From: Polytrichum commune
Taxonomy: Eukaryota > Streptophyta > Polytrichopsida > Polytrichales > Polytrichaceae
Length of the DNA: 64,000 bases
Assembly: GCA_950295325.1 (NCBI GenBank)
Contig: OX485804.1
Location: 27,156,001-27,220,000 of the forward strand
Direction: 5' to 3'
The first letter of the stretch is position 1. Every line of letters begins with the position of its first letter. A program made the position numbers and the translations under genes. Shown piece after piece: positions 48,154 through 61,309 of this stretch. Under the pieces are notes generated by a model, which was not told the DNA's origin, did no database searches, and was given only the letters and a program-made list of their open reading frames with translations.

Positions 48154-51060
48154 TTTCTCTTTGAATTTTTTGATTTGCATAAGAGTGGTCGACATCGAAA
48201 GGGACTTGATTGGGCCCCTTTTTGTGCTTTATGTATTTAATGTTGTTTTCCATCTACCTAGTAAGGGTTTCACTACCGAAACCAGGGAAATGGTAATACT
48301 CTCTGGGCAATAATGAGAGCAAAAGAGATCATGAACTCTATGTTACTCGTGTCTCTGCAGTATAATCAATATTATGTTCCATGGAAGTCATATGCTCAAA
48401 TGATTTCATTCGATGATTATGTGATCGGTCGCTCTACTCGTAGTGCAATATTTATCTTCCCAGCTGTTGGGAATGTTATGTGGAATGAGTGGGTAAGGGT
48501 ATTATTGAATATAGGAATTACTATGATTGACTTACCGTATATAGTCCACAAATGATGACTAGACCATATTACTTTTTTCATTGTATACATATTTTCTAAC
48601 TTCGTTATGTTACTTAGGAGGGCCTGCAAGGATTAGTGAGTTGTGTCTGTGTACACCATGATGTGCAAGTTTATCACACTACGGTAGCTTTGAGGCTAAT
48701 GTAATTTTCATATTTAGTCACAGTCAACAAGGACAGGAAGATTGCTGTGCCGCAGTTTCTTATGGCGCACGAAGATTATTATGATAATACGAGAGAGAAG
48801 TCGGCTATTAATGGAGAGTAGGATATTTATAGCGACCCTGAAACTTGCTGTGCATTCTCACAGTTTTAACTCATCGTACGAGTAGTCGAGTACTTATACG
48901 AGAGCTGAACTCTAAAACTTTCGAGTTGTGGCTGTGAAAGCAATTTAATGCTTTGACATCGGCTCCACTTGTCAAGTGACTAAAGGAAGCCTTGAATGCT
49001 TTTATAACATCTGCAAATTAGAAATCGGTTCTATAATGACGAATTTGTTGTTCATAATTGTTGGGCTAAAGTATGTCTACGACAGTAGCCATGACCTCAG
49101 TCAGAAAAATCCAAACCTTAATTGATTGTACTTGATCCAACTATGCACCATTGAAAATCTATTAACATCAAAAATTACATGCAACTTACAATTCCTCATA
49201 ATGCCTCATTTTGAATTTTTCACAACTCTTAGACATCTTTGGATCAAATCTTTTGAGAGAGGTGTATGTGGAACTCAAAATCAAAAATTAAAAAAAGAAG
49301 AAAAAAGATGTGGCATGGAAGATGCCAAAGAAAAGAAGTTCTAAATCCTAAATTGAGAGGGAGATATGCCCCCCCCCCCTCCAAAAACAATTTACACCCT
49401 AAACCAACATGTGGGGAGGGGTAGGGCAAATACATTAGAAATCCCAATTGGTGTGCATTTGTATGATTACCTAGGGCTCATGGTAGGTTCAATTTGCATA
49501 AACCTTTCACCTATAAATTTCAAATCTTATAACACCTCACATTCCAATATATTAAAATATTAAAATTAATCAACAAAACCCACAAAAAAACACATGCATT
49601 TTGGAACAATTAAGAATCTTAGGGTCCACTTGCACTAGCTAGTTAAGAGAATTAGCTAAATTATGAGTCAACATATTTTTATATGAAATTAAATAGTATT
49701 GGTTATCTTCAATCCAAATTTAAAAATTAGGGTCACTCATATGTCAACTAATCATCTCAACTGGGCAGTGCAAGCATAATAAACCTAATTTGAATGTTAC
49801 TTAGGGTCACTCCACACACGAGCCAAGAGCTACAATTGTGAGGGCCCTTGATTCTCATTCAAAGACCGTATCAGTTATTTAACTGACATGGTATGCTAGA
49901 ATTTGCACCATGCTACCTCTTGGAGGTGGGCATGCTACAAATCATGACTGACCATGAAACATTATTCATGGTTTGCTATGTAAGAATCCTCGTAGAATTC
50001 TCATTCATAAAAATGTCTTTGACCCCTTAGACCTTCACCTTCTAGTGTGAAGCGACTTGAACAGTCTTGGCCTTTTCGACCAATTAAAAGTCTTAAAACG
50101 CAATGATCACATGTCTTTAGTCTTGTGTGTGAAGTGGCCCTTATTATAACCAAAGCCTCAATTGGGAAGTGTGGGTGGACCCTTAGGCATTTAGGGATTA
50201 ACATTAATACTCCTCTATAGTGAAGAGACCTCTCATTACAGATTTTGCCAATAACAAAACTTGGCATCTTGATTGCATACAACCACTTCACCAACAAGGA
50301 TGGTGATGGGCTTGCCTACCCTAGAAACCAACTTTGCTAGAACATGCACTCCAATCCTAATCATTATAGTATTAAAACTTACACTTTTGATGTATGTAAG
50401 ACCCATATCAAATCGTTGTGTAAAAATCTATGATAGATAAATGAAAGAGTCTTATGATATAAATTTGATAACATAGTTGCATTCACATATTATACCAAAA
50501 AGGTTGATCAGAATATCATGGAGATTCATCAAGAATACACATATGTGAACTTATTGACTATTTTGGCAGTTGCTTTGGGATTTTCTAGAGAAAATCACTT
50601 ATTAAATTTTTGAAGCTCGTTGCAATTCTGTAGAACAATCATGAATAGAATTAAAAGATGTGGTTGGCCTAGGTATTTATTTTTTTATGTTGTAAAATCC
50701 TAGCATTTGATATTTAAAAAAAATTTCTCCACATTTATTGTAAGAAACCTATCTCATAGTAGAACATAGACCAAATATTTAATGTCCAAGCTATGACTAA
50801 CTTGCAGAATAAAAGAAAATCGCACCATCCTGGAACTTGTGAAAGAGAATTCAAAGAAATAATTGACCCCAAATTAATTAGATTAGACACATTTGAAATG
50901 AATTTATCATAAATCTATAGAAGAACATCTTTAGAAATATCATTTTCATATAGTACATTTTTTTATATACATTGTGTATTATTACTCATTATTAAGATGA
51001 TATCATAATTGGTTAGGCGTAGCAAAATATTATATTGATATTTTTAATTTCTGATGAATA
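48154..51060. other. AT-rich intergenic DNA
   Basis: No gene recognised. An 11-base C run lies at 49369-49379. Short frames (48313-48555, 50001-50297) have no domain. Confidence 0.45.
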
Positions 51061-51072
51061 ATACAATCAATA

Positions 51073-51270
51073 TTTCAAATTGATTAAACTTTGCAATTAT
51101 GTGGATCTCATATACACAGAGGAATATAGTATGTAATGCATTGGGTACAACATGCACCTTCATGTGGAGATTTTTTTTTTTAAAACATAAAAAATTGAAG
51201 GAGGGTTCTCGAGAGTTTCAAGCACAAGGGCATTTTGTACCTATGTAATAAGGTTCATAGCCTGCTATAG
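51073..51270 (+). repeat. Direct repeat D5, left copy
   Basis: It matches 53449-53650: TTTCAAATTGATTAAACTTT, GTGGATCTCATATACACAGA, GGAATATAGTATGT, GCATTGGGTACAACATGCAC and a TATCAAGCACAA-like end. The copies are about 2.4 kb apart and in the same orientation. Confidence 0.8.
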
Positions 51271-51484
51271 TGACATAATGGCTCTCATGTCCCATTCTAA
51301 TCTTACACTAGCATCAAATCAAGACTATGCTAGAAAATAATATTGCCCTAGCATACTTCCTAAAAGTCCTATGGTGACTTCCTAAAAGTGTTCATTACAA
51401 CCATGCGGACCAAAAAAGAGCAAAGCCACGTACTTAAAAAGAGTGTAAGGCTTTTGGACTGAGTATAAGACAAATGCCAGTGAT

Positions 51485-52020
51485 ATTGTGAGGATACCGA
51501 AGGCGAAGCTCTATTGAATCTCTCCTAGTGCTGCAATGTTAAGCAGGTAGTTCGACATGGATTTCAAGAAGGTCGCAACAAATGTATCAACAACACGTGA
51601 TGAACTTTGGGAGAATATTTATTATGCTCTGACGGTGGCGAATTGAGTATGGTAGGTGGTGGTGAATTGAGTATGAGTGAGCACTTCCAGCTCCACATAT
51701 GTTTCTAGCTGTTGGATTGGATTTGGAGTTGTTTGATTTTCGTTAACAACAATTACTGCAAAACGTGCATATTTGTCATTTTGAAGTTTCCGTTTCAAAG
51801 TTAAGATGTAGAACATATATGATGTCAAAATGATCATGGTTTCTTTTTTTCTTTTCTTGAAGTGACCAAATAAGCCAACTCAAATGTGCTCACTGTTGGA
51901 CCTAAAATGATGTTAGTAGTTTGAGCACGCATAGTCCTATCTCATTGTGACACGTATTGTTTATGGTGGTTAGTCTTAACTATAAGCCTTGCCTTATACC
52001 ACCCAAAATATAAGTGTCCC
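51485..52020 (+). repeat. Mosaic repeat (D4 plus D2), left copy
   Basis: It matches 58440-59170 over most of its length: GAGGATACCGAAGGCGAAGC, TCTATT, GTAGGTAGTT-like sequence, GGGAGAATATTTATT, GGCGAATTGAGTATG, GCACTTCCAGCTCCACATAT and GATTGGATTTGGAGTTGTTT. GAATTGAGTATG is duplicated at 51650-51676. Confidence 0.75.
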
Positions 52021-52320
52021 TTGCACTTGCATGCTTAGAGTGCCCTTGGATATTAGGTTGTAGAAAGAAAGTAAGTTGTAAAATTTTATGGGTTTTATTT
52101 CGGAGTTCTAAAATTTGAGGTGATTTTACGTCCTAAGTTTGGTGAATGCTTATTCTACGATCTTGGTGTGTTTATTACTTGCTTCTTAATCTATGCATCT
52201 TTTGGTCTACAGTTTGAACTCATTTACTTGGAAAATGTGTCTTCTATGGAATAATTTCCTAACCTGAACCCATATTTGATATGTGCCTAAAGCAAGCCTA
52301 GGGATTTATAATAAAGAAAA

Positions 52321-52352
52321 TTCAATATTGATGATGATGATTATTATTATTA
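52321..52352. repeat. GAT/TAT trinucleotide microsatellite
   Basis: A short ATG/ATT repeat tract in otherwise AT-rich DNA with no gene signal. Confidence 0.8.
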
Positions 52353-53448
52353 TTATTACATGGGCTAGTCTCACATGTGGAGGTCGAGGAAGCAAACTGC
52401 CCAGGAAGTGCACTTAGTGTTAAAAGTCAAGTATAACATGCATGCGTCACCTCCAAATTAATACAATATATATGGTTTTTCTTTCATTAAAAAAATGATA
52501 TACATACATAAATGGGCTATGTATATTTACAAACTTGACCAAAATAATACCCTAAGCTCATGTATATTTTGTAAGCCTACCACACAATTAATAACCCTTG
52601 TGTTCACTCATGTGGTTCCATATAAAATATTGTAGTGCACCCCCGGGGAAAAATTATACTATATAATCAATAATGCAACCATCAAGAAGCCAATAAAAAA
52701 CCACAAGTAGTAAACTAGAGCTTCCATCATTGGGTTTTACCCGGCCTAATCTTTACAATGAAAATAATTTCAAATGCTATAAGAATAAAATACTAGGGCC
52801 CTCATTTTTACAGTATTCTATCCATGAGGATGATTTTAAATTTAAATCTAAACTAATATCCACTTATCATCTCCAATTATAAATGTGAAAATTTGTAAAT
52901 TACATTACGCTTTACACGTCATTCTTTAAGGGTGAAAACTAGGTACTATATTACAAGGTCGTAGGGTCGGTGCAATTATCTTGAGTTACGATATCCTACA
53001 TGTGACTTTTATCTTAACCCTCAATCATGCATTGGCCTTCAATTTTTCAATATGTCAATCTCAATTGGTGTCGTTAGCGTTGGACAACTTCTTTTGTAAG
53101 CTATGACAACCATCGTGCCGTATTGTGTGATGTTTTGCATGTCCACAAAAGTGAGTGAAGGTAGTTCAAAGAGAGGTCACATCCACCAATAACCTAACCA
53201 TGGACGGTGCAATAATGGTGATATAAAGAGGATAGGGTGAGTCATACATTGAGTACAACATCAAGCTTCATTTGCAAATAAGTCTTACAAGTCTTATCAA
53301 AGCACGTCACAAACACCAAGTACGATTGATATTTTAAGTTTCATACAAGCAATATATCAACATATATTGAAAAAACAAATCAACAAATGAACTTATTTCA
53401 AATAATTAGAAGTAATACATTGTTGTCATTTACAACCATAAATTTTAT

Positions 53449-53650
53449 TTCAAATTGATTAAGCTTTGCAATAGTGTGGATCTCATATACACAGAGGAAT
53501 ATACTATGTCATGCATTGGGTGCAACATGCACCTTCATGTGCAAGTTAGTATAATTTTTTTTAATTAAACCAAGGATGTAAAGAGTATCAAGCACAATGA
53601 TGTATTGTACCCTATGTAATAAAGTTCGTAACCTTCCATGGAGACGAATG
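53449..53650 (+). repeat. Direct repeat D5, right copy
   Basis: See the left copy at 51073-51270. The pair could be long terminal repeats of a decayed ~2.6-kb element or a simple duplication. No primer-binding site or polypurine tract was identified. Confidence 0.8.
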
Positions 53651-53727
53651 GATTTTTATTCATGAAAATGTCAAGAAGCACTTGCATAATGTTTTTTATT
53701 GTATTTATTTAGTTTAATGTTCTTTCT

Positions 53728-53990
53728 AATGGGCACTTTCAATTCCACACATAATATTGGTTGTTGGGTTAAAATAGGACTTATCTCATTTTGATGGTAA
53801 TTGCATATGAACAAGATTGTCATTCCAAGTTTCAAAATCAAAATTACAACAATTAACTAATGTCAAAGTAAGGATTTTCTTTTTCTTTTCCATTTGAGTG
53901 ATCACACATGCTCTTCTATATTGTGTTGAATATTGGACTTGGAATGGTAGCTTAAGATTTTGCAAGCATACTGTCCAATCTTATCATGAG
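53728..53990 (+). repeat. Dispersed repeat D2, intergenic copy
   Basis: It shares GGGCACTTTCAATTCCAC, TTGTCATTCCAAGTTTCAAA, GAGTGATCACAC and TTGGACTTGGAATGG with the ISA2 intron 14 copy. Confidence 0.65.
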
Positions 53991-53999
53991 AAGTATCTT

Positions 54000-56060
54000 T
54001 AAATTAGTTGTTTCCTTGTAACTAGAAGCCTCTTGATATATGCTACCGGTGTATGATTAAGAAGAGTGGTTGCATAAGACCAACTATTGCCAACTAGAAC
54101 AAGCTCTTCTAATTCTTCGAGCGATTGATTCAAAGAAAGAAAATTCCCCCATGGTAGGCGAGTGTTAGTGGGGTTTCAAATGTATTGTGAAAGTGGTCCA
54201 TAGTGTTGGGTTAGGATTGTGCGTGATTTTTGACAATGTTGTTCATTATGTTGTCCATGTCTCTTGATGGGAGATTGAGATCCAAGATACCAACATGTGG
54301 TGGCCCTTGGATTGGCTTGTCATAATTCAATAACAAAAAAGGATATTGAAACTTAATCATTTTTATGGTTTAAGATTAGGTTAGCTACCTCATATGTTAG
54401 TCAATTGTATTAAATGGCTAGTGCAGGCATATTAGAACTAAATTGAGTGGTTACTTACTCTAACTTAAGCCTTTACCGGGAAGTGTGATTGTATCCTTTG
54501 AAAGCTAGAGCCGTGCACATGGAGGGACCCTTGTTAAAACTCTCTACCTACAAAACTTCTATAACCCAAGAGAAGATTGTATATATAAACCATAGACCAC
54601 ATAACAATCTCATGTATGTATACTTCAAATTCGAACTCCTATAAATTTGGCTATATTATGTATACAAATTTTAAGTGATTGAATTTTTTCTTATCATACC
54701 TTCTATATATATTCATAAATCTATGAATCCCTAAATCCTACACCTAAATGCTCATTAGATACCTATACATATTTGAATGGTATATGGCTAGGCTTGTAGT
54801 TTTGACTAAAACTTTGGAAACACTCATTTTACGATGAGATTGGATGATGTGCTCAAAACATAGACACATGATTTTGCATTTAACTTTAGGGGGGCAGTAT
54901 CATCAATCTTAGAAATAAAGGTGAGTCCAAAGATATGATGCCATTAATTGTTGGTAGGTAATAATGTTGAGGCTTTTAAATGTTTTTGATGGGTAATAAT
55001 GTCAATGATAAGATTTTATCATTGGCAAGTCAAAGTGGATTTCATATGTATTAAGGGCATTTGTAATTTGTGATATATATCTTGTATATGTGGTGGAGGA
55101 ATTTATCACAATAAATTGAAAAGCTTAGTATAAATACATGAGTCCATTTTGTAGCTTGCACGTAGTACGTATACTTTTTTTTTCTTTATAAATTTCATGT
55201 ATATAGGGTTTAATTTCATAGTGACCCACACATATCATTTAGGTCTCCAATGAAGAGCCCACCTCTTGGGGTTGGAGTTATTATTCTCCCTCTTTAGTAT
55301 GACACGTTTGGGAAACACAAAAAAAGTGGTATTATTAAGGTGTCGTCTTCTCATTAATATGACAAATGGCGTAAAGTTGTGATAATATTGAGGGATTACA
55401 AAAACATAAGTAATATGAGCTTAAAAATATATACAACGAGTTTAATCAATATAGATGGAATGAAATAATAACTTATAGCTCCAAACAAATACAAATATTC
55501 TCAAGAACTCTTGAAATAGGAATCCAAAGATCTTTGGTGTTGCCTACCCAAGCTAGCAACTATTATCTTATCTTAAAAGTTAATTCCCTACTAACTTTTG
55601 AAAATTAATAATTTCATAAACACCAAAACATAAAGATTTCTCTGATAAGAAACTAGACAACAATGATCCATGACGCTTAGCATCAAAATACTAGTGATAC
55701 TATATTACTTATGTACAAGGCAACATACTACGCAAGAGGCCACTCTAACCCTAACCATGTCCATTCTATACTAGTAACCCTAATTATCATTAGGTGCACA
55801 ATGTGAAGTTCCCAAGTAGTTCCCAAGTGAATATAGATGTATTTTAGATGTATATAACGTAGATGAAAGGAATTTTAGCATTAACTACCTCTTTAATACA
55901 ACAAAACGGAGATTCTAAATGTCACATTATCAAGTGTCGTAGCCGTATAAAAGAGGGAGTTTTGCACTAGAAAATTTGGTCTTGCAAAAATGTGTCGTAA
56001 TATCAAGGGTGTCGTATTAACTAGGTTAGACTATACCAAGTTGGGGTAGTGAGAATATTT
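54000..56060. other. AT-rich intergenic DNA
   Basis: No ORF of note and no recognised repeat. Confidence 0.4.
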
Positions 56061-56069
56061 TACAAAAAA

Positions 56070-56470
56070 ATTGTATGGTATGATGGATGTGGAAATCCAA
56101 TCAATTATGAATTTTAAGTATATCAACGGATATGCGAGAGTTTAAATTTCAAATTTTGGATTTCATTTGCATATTCTACTAAGCAAATCCTATGTCATGT
56201 GGGCTTGGGATTGAAGGTAGATTGAACAGACACTTAATTCACGTCGGTCTCCTTCGGAGACCGAAGTTGTTATTATTATCACTAAGCAAATGTTGAGTGT
56301 ATCTTTAAATGAGTTGAATACATATTTTGAAACATGTTCGGTTTGGGGTGCTGGTCAAACTACCAAAGATGGTTGGGCCACACCCATGGGGAAAAAAATG
56401 CTTCTTCCTTTCAACTTGTTAGTGGTCTTGTGTGAGCTTCATAAAACATCTTGGAGGATTGATTTCTTTC
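56070..56470 (+). repeat. Dispersed repeat D6 with short open frame, first copy
   Basis: It matches 61310-61640: GATGTGGAAATCCAATC, ATTTGGACTTCATTTGC-like, TCAATTTGGGGTG-TG, ACTACnAAAGATGnTTG, GCTTCTTCCTTTnA and TGTGnnAGCTTC. An open frame 56290-56523 (LNTYFETCSVWGAGQTTKDG) crosses it but I recognise no family. A perfect 8-bp GC hairpin lies at 56246-56264. Confidence 0.6.
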
Positions 56471-56679
56471 ACATTAATATGAAATTGATGAAGATTTACC
56501 TATCTATTCTTGCAACAAACTAAAGTGTTTCTATGTTGAGCGGAGGGACCAGATGAAGACTTGATGTGACCCCGCAGTGACTTCCTTAATCTTTGCAAGC
56601 CGGTTGGGGCTTCAATTATAGCTCCAATTTGGTTGGATTATTTTTGTGGGGTATGGTAAAGAGTTGAGGCTTAGTTGAG

Positions 56680-56690
56680 CCCCCCCCCCC
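56680..56690. repeat. 11-base C homopolymer
   Basis: One of the recurrent G/C runs described in the findings. Confidence 0.9.
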
Positions 56691-57504
56691 TCAAAGAGGC
56701 AATTTGTTTACTTTTAATAGCTTGTTAAAGCCAGGCACAACTTAATTTTGTAGTGTAGTAGGATTGTAGCCAATAACAAAGGACATGTATACAAATGACG
56801 GTGTTTAGAACATATGATAGTTTCCCTTTGCGAATTTCCATGACATGCTATTCTTATATATGAGAAAAATCATAAAAAAATTGTTGCTATATTTAATTAT
56901 ATGTATATGAAATATTTCCAGTTGATCAATCTCTTAAACTACATACATCTATAAATATTATAAGCCTCATTTTAAGCACCAACCATATATAAATATATAT
57001 TTATGCACTAATCCTCTCTATAAACAACTTTGTTTTAAGAAGTGTTTTGTTGTAGAGAGGAACATACCTTTCCATAGTAGATTGAAAGTCTCAAAACCCT
57101 CAAGCATAGATTTGTGCCTCCAACAATGTTGTGATATGGTTGGCGGCTATGACCATTGCGACTTGTGGCCTATGATTCATGGTACATGGTTTGATGGGAT
57201 TGTGGCTTCATGTTATTTTTGTATGTCAGCATGTACATTAGGTTTGGTTGTGTTATGGGCCTCCTTCTTGCTCCTCTCTCAAGCCCGGCTTAAGGTCAAC
57301 AAGGTTCTTTGTAAGGTGTATTTTTATTTCACCAATGATACCCAACACCATCGAAAGTAATTCTGTATAAATAATATAAGCTTTGCTCGAATGATTCAAA
57401 AGACAAATAAAGGTATAGTGCCAATACTGAATTGACGAATAGTCACCTTCATCTTTTAGGATGTGGGTCCAGCCCCGTACAATTACCCTCACCCCACTAC
57501 ATTG

Positions 57505-57780
57505 TTTTGTGTAAATAGTGTGGGCCACACTAATCCCCAACTATGCAAACCATTTATTCAATCATAATTTGAAGTGGCCCGTTGTAATTTCTAGTGTGAG
57601 CTCTTTCATTTGCATATTTGGATGGCAATTCAAGACAAGGCAAGCACAATTAAATTACTAAGGTTAACCAAGGCAAGTACTATAAAGTTAATGTGGGCCA
57701 CACTAGAAATTCAACCCACATGAATTTCCCGCCCACACTAGTTAGACAAATCAATGTAGTGTTTGGGGAGGTTTTCGGGC
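57505..57780. repeat. GTGGGCCACACTA-rich element
   Basis: GTGTGGGCCACACTAATC occurs at about 57518-57535 and AATGTGGGCCACACTAGAAA near 57690, with further GGCCC and CCCACACTAGTT variants. Similar sentences (AATGTGGGCCATACTAA, GTGGCCCATACTAA) occur in ISA2 intron 6 at about 27815-27905, so this appears to be a small dispersed element. Confidence 0.55.
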
Positions 57781-58219
57781 ACGATCGGTCAACATCCTAA
57801 CTTAGTGGTTCCAAGTCCTGTGAGTCAAATGTGGCAATCTCTCAGTTCTGCTTTATTAATGTGAGGCGTATTCTATGGATTCCTGCCTGCCTGTATTAAG
57901 ATGATCGGTAACTTTCCTGAAGTCTCGAACTTCGACCAGTGATTCCTCAAACTCAACTGGCTCATCCGTAATTAAGTAAAGTAGCGGCCATTTCTCTCCC
58001 TTCATTGCACCCGCCCCAATTCATAGTAACTTAATAAGGAGTACGAGTGCTGTGTTCAGTTCCAAGCAATCAAAGCACCCACAAAGCGTCAGAGACTTGA
58101 ACTTGAGCCTCAATCGACCTCTCAGACAAGTCCTCTCCCAAACTTGCCCTCATTCTGCCAGTTGCTTGCAAGGCCGTTGAGAGAGAGACACACACACAGA
58201 CACACACAGGGCTCCTCCG

Positions 58220-58291
58220 ATGCATTCCCCTTCTTCACTCGAACTCTGTCTTCGACCAACATTTGTGAGTGACGACGTCCCAGTGAAACTT
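58220..58291 (+). CDS. Possible isolated first coding exon, family unknown
   Basis: After a CA-repeat leader, an ATG at 58220 opens 24 codons (MHSPSSLELCLRPTFVSDDV then PVKL) to a donor-like GTAAGG. The Leu-rich LELCLRPTF start faintly recalls the N-terminus of some G2-like MYB (NIGT1/HHO) proteins, but no DNA-binding domain is found downstream. Repeat D4 begins 150 bases later. It could be a truncated gene or chance. Confidence 0.2.
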
Positions 58292-58439
58292 GTAAGGATA
58301 CCTGTTTAGGGTTCTGTGGGAGTAGCTTGCTTAGTCGGTGGACCTCCATCCTTCTCAGTTGGTAAACGCTAACAAGCTCCACCTTCCACAAATGGGAGAG
58401 TAGAACACTTAGTGCACCGACGAGGCCAGCGTGGCTGGA

Positions 58440-59170
58440 GGTTTCACGAGTGAGGATACTGAAGGCGATGCTCTATTTCGGCCGAATCCTCGGTGTTGGA
58501 GTATAAGTAGGTAGTTTCCACATGGTGTGCAAGTAGGTCTTGGCCAACGGAAGAGTGGAATGTGGTGAACCGTGGGAGAAATGTTTATTCTCATGATAGG
58601 AATAGAGGGTTCTCTTGCAAGGTTCTATGTGATATGCATGCATGCTCTGGTTGTGGCGATTTGAGTATGTTAGTTGGTGGGGGCTAATGTTGTTGCATTG
58701 TAAGTTGTTCCATATTTCTCATATTCTAGAGATGAGTGAAGCCACCTATTCCTCTTGGCTTCGGTTGCACTGGGTGGAATGGACAAACTCATCAGGGCCT
58801 CGTTCAATTTGTGCTCACGACAATCCGTCAATCTAAGGTATGTGGCACTTCCAGCTCCACATACATTTCTTGTCGTTGGATGGGATGTGGAGTTGTTTAA
58901 TTTGGTCAACAACATTTTGCAGAACATGCATATTGTCATTTCAAGTTGCACATTCGGAGTTGAGATGCCAAAAGGTGTGAAATGTCACATTGAGGATTCT
59001 CTTCCTCTTGAAGTGATCAAATAGGCCAACCCAACTGCACTGACTGCTGAACCTAACCTCTAGTTAGAATAGCGCATGCTCATGATTCATTGTGACACAT
59101 GCTGCTTTTGGTGGTCGTTCTTGACTACGAGCCTTGCCATATAGCACCTGAAATAATAGGTGTGCGATGA
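58440..59170 (+). repeat. Mosaic repeat (D4 plus D2), right copy
   Basis: The counterpart of 51485-52020, with extra sequence between the two parts. It includes GAGGATACTGAAGGCGATGC, GGGAGAAATGTTTATTCTC, GCACTTCCAGCTCCACATAC and GATGGGATGTGGAGTTGTTT. Confidence 0.75.
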
Positions 59171-59464
59171 AGAAGAGTGACTGTGGATGGACCCAATGGA
59201 CGATTACTCAATAGAAGTGCGTGTATAGAGTCTCGATGTGTCCAAAAGTCCATGTGCGTGACTCTAGAAATACTTAAAACATAGTTCGAGGCGCTCTAAT
59301 TTTGAGGCTCTAAAACTTGAAGGTGGTTTTCCGTCTTGTCCTAAATTGGAATTTGGTGAAGTCCGCAACTGCCCAGGCTGCTCCCCTTTGCTACAGACGG
59401 CCACTTGCGTTATCTGCTCAGCCGGCCACCCGACATGAGAGTGTGCTTGCCGCCGTGCGTATAA

Positions 59465-59780
59465 GTTAAGATGTGTGGGTGTTATTTGGTTCATTTTTCA
59501 TGTTCTCCAACTTCTACTGCTTAGATTTACACAACCAAACTCAGCGTGTTACATTAGCATATCTATGATGAAACCCCTTGTAAAAAACATATGGAAAATC
59601 GGACCTTCCTTGATTTAGTGTTGACAATATTATCGGAAGTGCACATTTGTGGATTTCTTAACCGGATACATAGGTCCTCCCAACTATGTTCACTAGTCAA
59701 TGTAGAGTAGTCATTAATAGTTGAAGACATAATCCAATCTCTTTTCAAACATGATGTTTGCACTTTGACCCTCGCCAAAC
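59465..59780 (+). repeat. Dispersed repeat D3, second copy
   Basis: The counterpart of 45845-46140: TTTTTCATGTTCTCCAACTT, CGGACCTTCCTTGATTTAG, GGAAGTGCACATTTGTGG, ACATAGGTCCTCCCAA and GACATAATCCAATCTCTT. Confidence 0.7.
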
Positions 59781-59956
59781 CACATACCAATCAAATCTAG
59801 GGTTCCGATTTAGAAACAAACCACTTAATACCCATCTACCTCAACCACTGCTACCCGTCCGACAATGACTTGGTGAGTGATGCTCTCCGTTCCCATAGTA
59901 TGAGCTATGGAGATTTTATTTTTCCCCTCCATCTTTTATTGAGAAGGTTTATTGTT

Positions 59957-60122
59957 GTGTGGCAACGGTGGGGCGGCAACATCATCACCAAACCCACCCA
60001 TATTGTCCACTTATTACTTGTTTCTATTGTCCATATTAACAACAAAGAATAGAAGCAACCAACAAGTGGACAATGTGGGTGGACGTGGTGGTGCCATTGT
60101 CACCCCACCATTGCCAACGGTT
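59957..60122. repeat. Long imperfect foldback (~75-bp arms)
   Basis: The left arm (about 59957-60031) and right arm (about 60044-60122) are reverse complements at roughly four bases in five, with a loop of about a dozen bases. The best block is CCACCCATATTGTCCACTT against AAGTGGACAATGTGGGTGG. It lies 19 bases from an M1 MITE. Confidence 0.75.
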
Positions 60123-60140
60123 GTGCAACGGCATGGGGGA

Positions 60141-60507
60141 AACTAATCTAAATATAATATTTAGTGTCACCAATTCTAATTGTCTTGCTCAATACTAATT
60201 GTAAACCTCGGTATATAGTGTCACCAACACTAAATGTGAACCTGCCATTATTTGGCATTCCTTGCAAAAAAAATTTGGGGGGGGGATTTGTGGATTTTAC
60301 AGTGTTGCAAATACTGTCACTTACCAAGTGATTTGTCATCCAATTTTCAATCATCCATGACAATATTTCATCACAAGTTGCTGACAAGAGAAGGTAGGGT
60401 TTTGACCAATGGATGACCTCATCCATCATCCATGACAATATTTGTTCACTTAATTATAAGAGGTGTCATCCGAAAATAGTGACATTAAATATCATAATTA
60501 GTGTAGT
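60141..60507 (-). mobile_element. MITE family M1, inverted copy
   Basis: About 367 bases. It runs from CTAAATATAATATTTAGTGT on the left to GACATTAAATATCATAATTA plus GTGTAG on the right. Its reverse complement aligns along its whole length with 32396-32750. A 9-base G run lies at 60277-60285. Confidence 0.85.
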
Positions 60508-61309
60508 ATATTACATCCAAGTGAGATGGTAAGTTTGATACGTCGTTGACCTCTATGATACTTCAAGTAGCTTAATATATTTGATTGGGTGCAAAGCATG
60601 GGTTTAGTAATCTAAGGTTTTCTGAGATACTATGAGGTGTTATCTTGAAGAGTAACTTCCCCATAGCTTCGACAAGATTTGTATGCAATGTTTGCAAAAA
60701 AAAATTCGTTATCGAGGATAAGTCATGAAACCTCTTTAGAAGTCATCATCAATTTGGTTGGTTTATGTCTGCATATTATAGTGCAATGTTTGTGCAGAAA
60801 GCCTTCTACATGAGATTTGCAATTATCTTAATAGAATAGAGTAAAGATTGCACTTCTCATATTATAGTGCAATGTTTGTGTGGGGTGGCTCCAGTGCCCC
60901 TTCATAACTATTGCCATATAAGCACTCTATATTTATAAGGATCGATATATACAAGAAACCTATCAATGAATGAGATACACATGAAGTGCCAAGTGGACAC
61001 TCATCACTATTCATTTTTGCCACATTTATGTCACCATTCAAGACTATTAGCCCTTCATTGCCACCAGAGCAATTTTAACGTATTGCAAACTTTTATGAAT
61101 CACCCGTGATGTTGAGGGCATTTCAACCCACTATTACAAACATGTTTCAAAATAAGCCAATTATATGTGGAAACCATCTCGACTATGAAGATCTTTGAAG
61201 GAAAATCTCTTCTTTTCAACAGAATTTGCGTGGAGCCAACAGTTGCAAAGTTGAAATTTTCAAATTGGGGCAGCTAGTGAAAACCTTACTCTTTCAAAAT
61301 TTGGATGAT

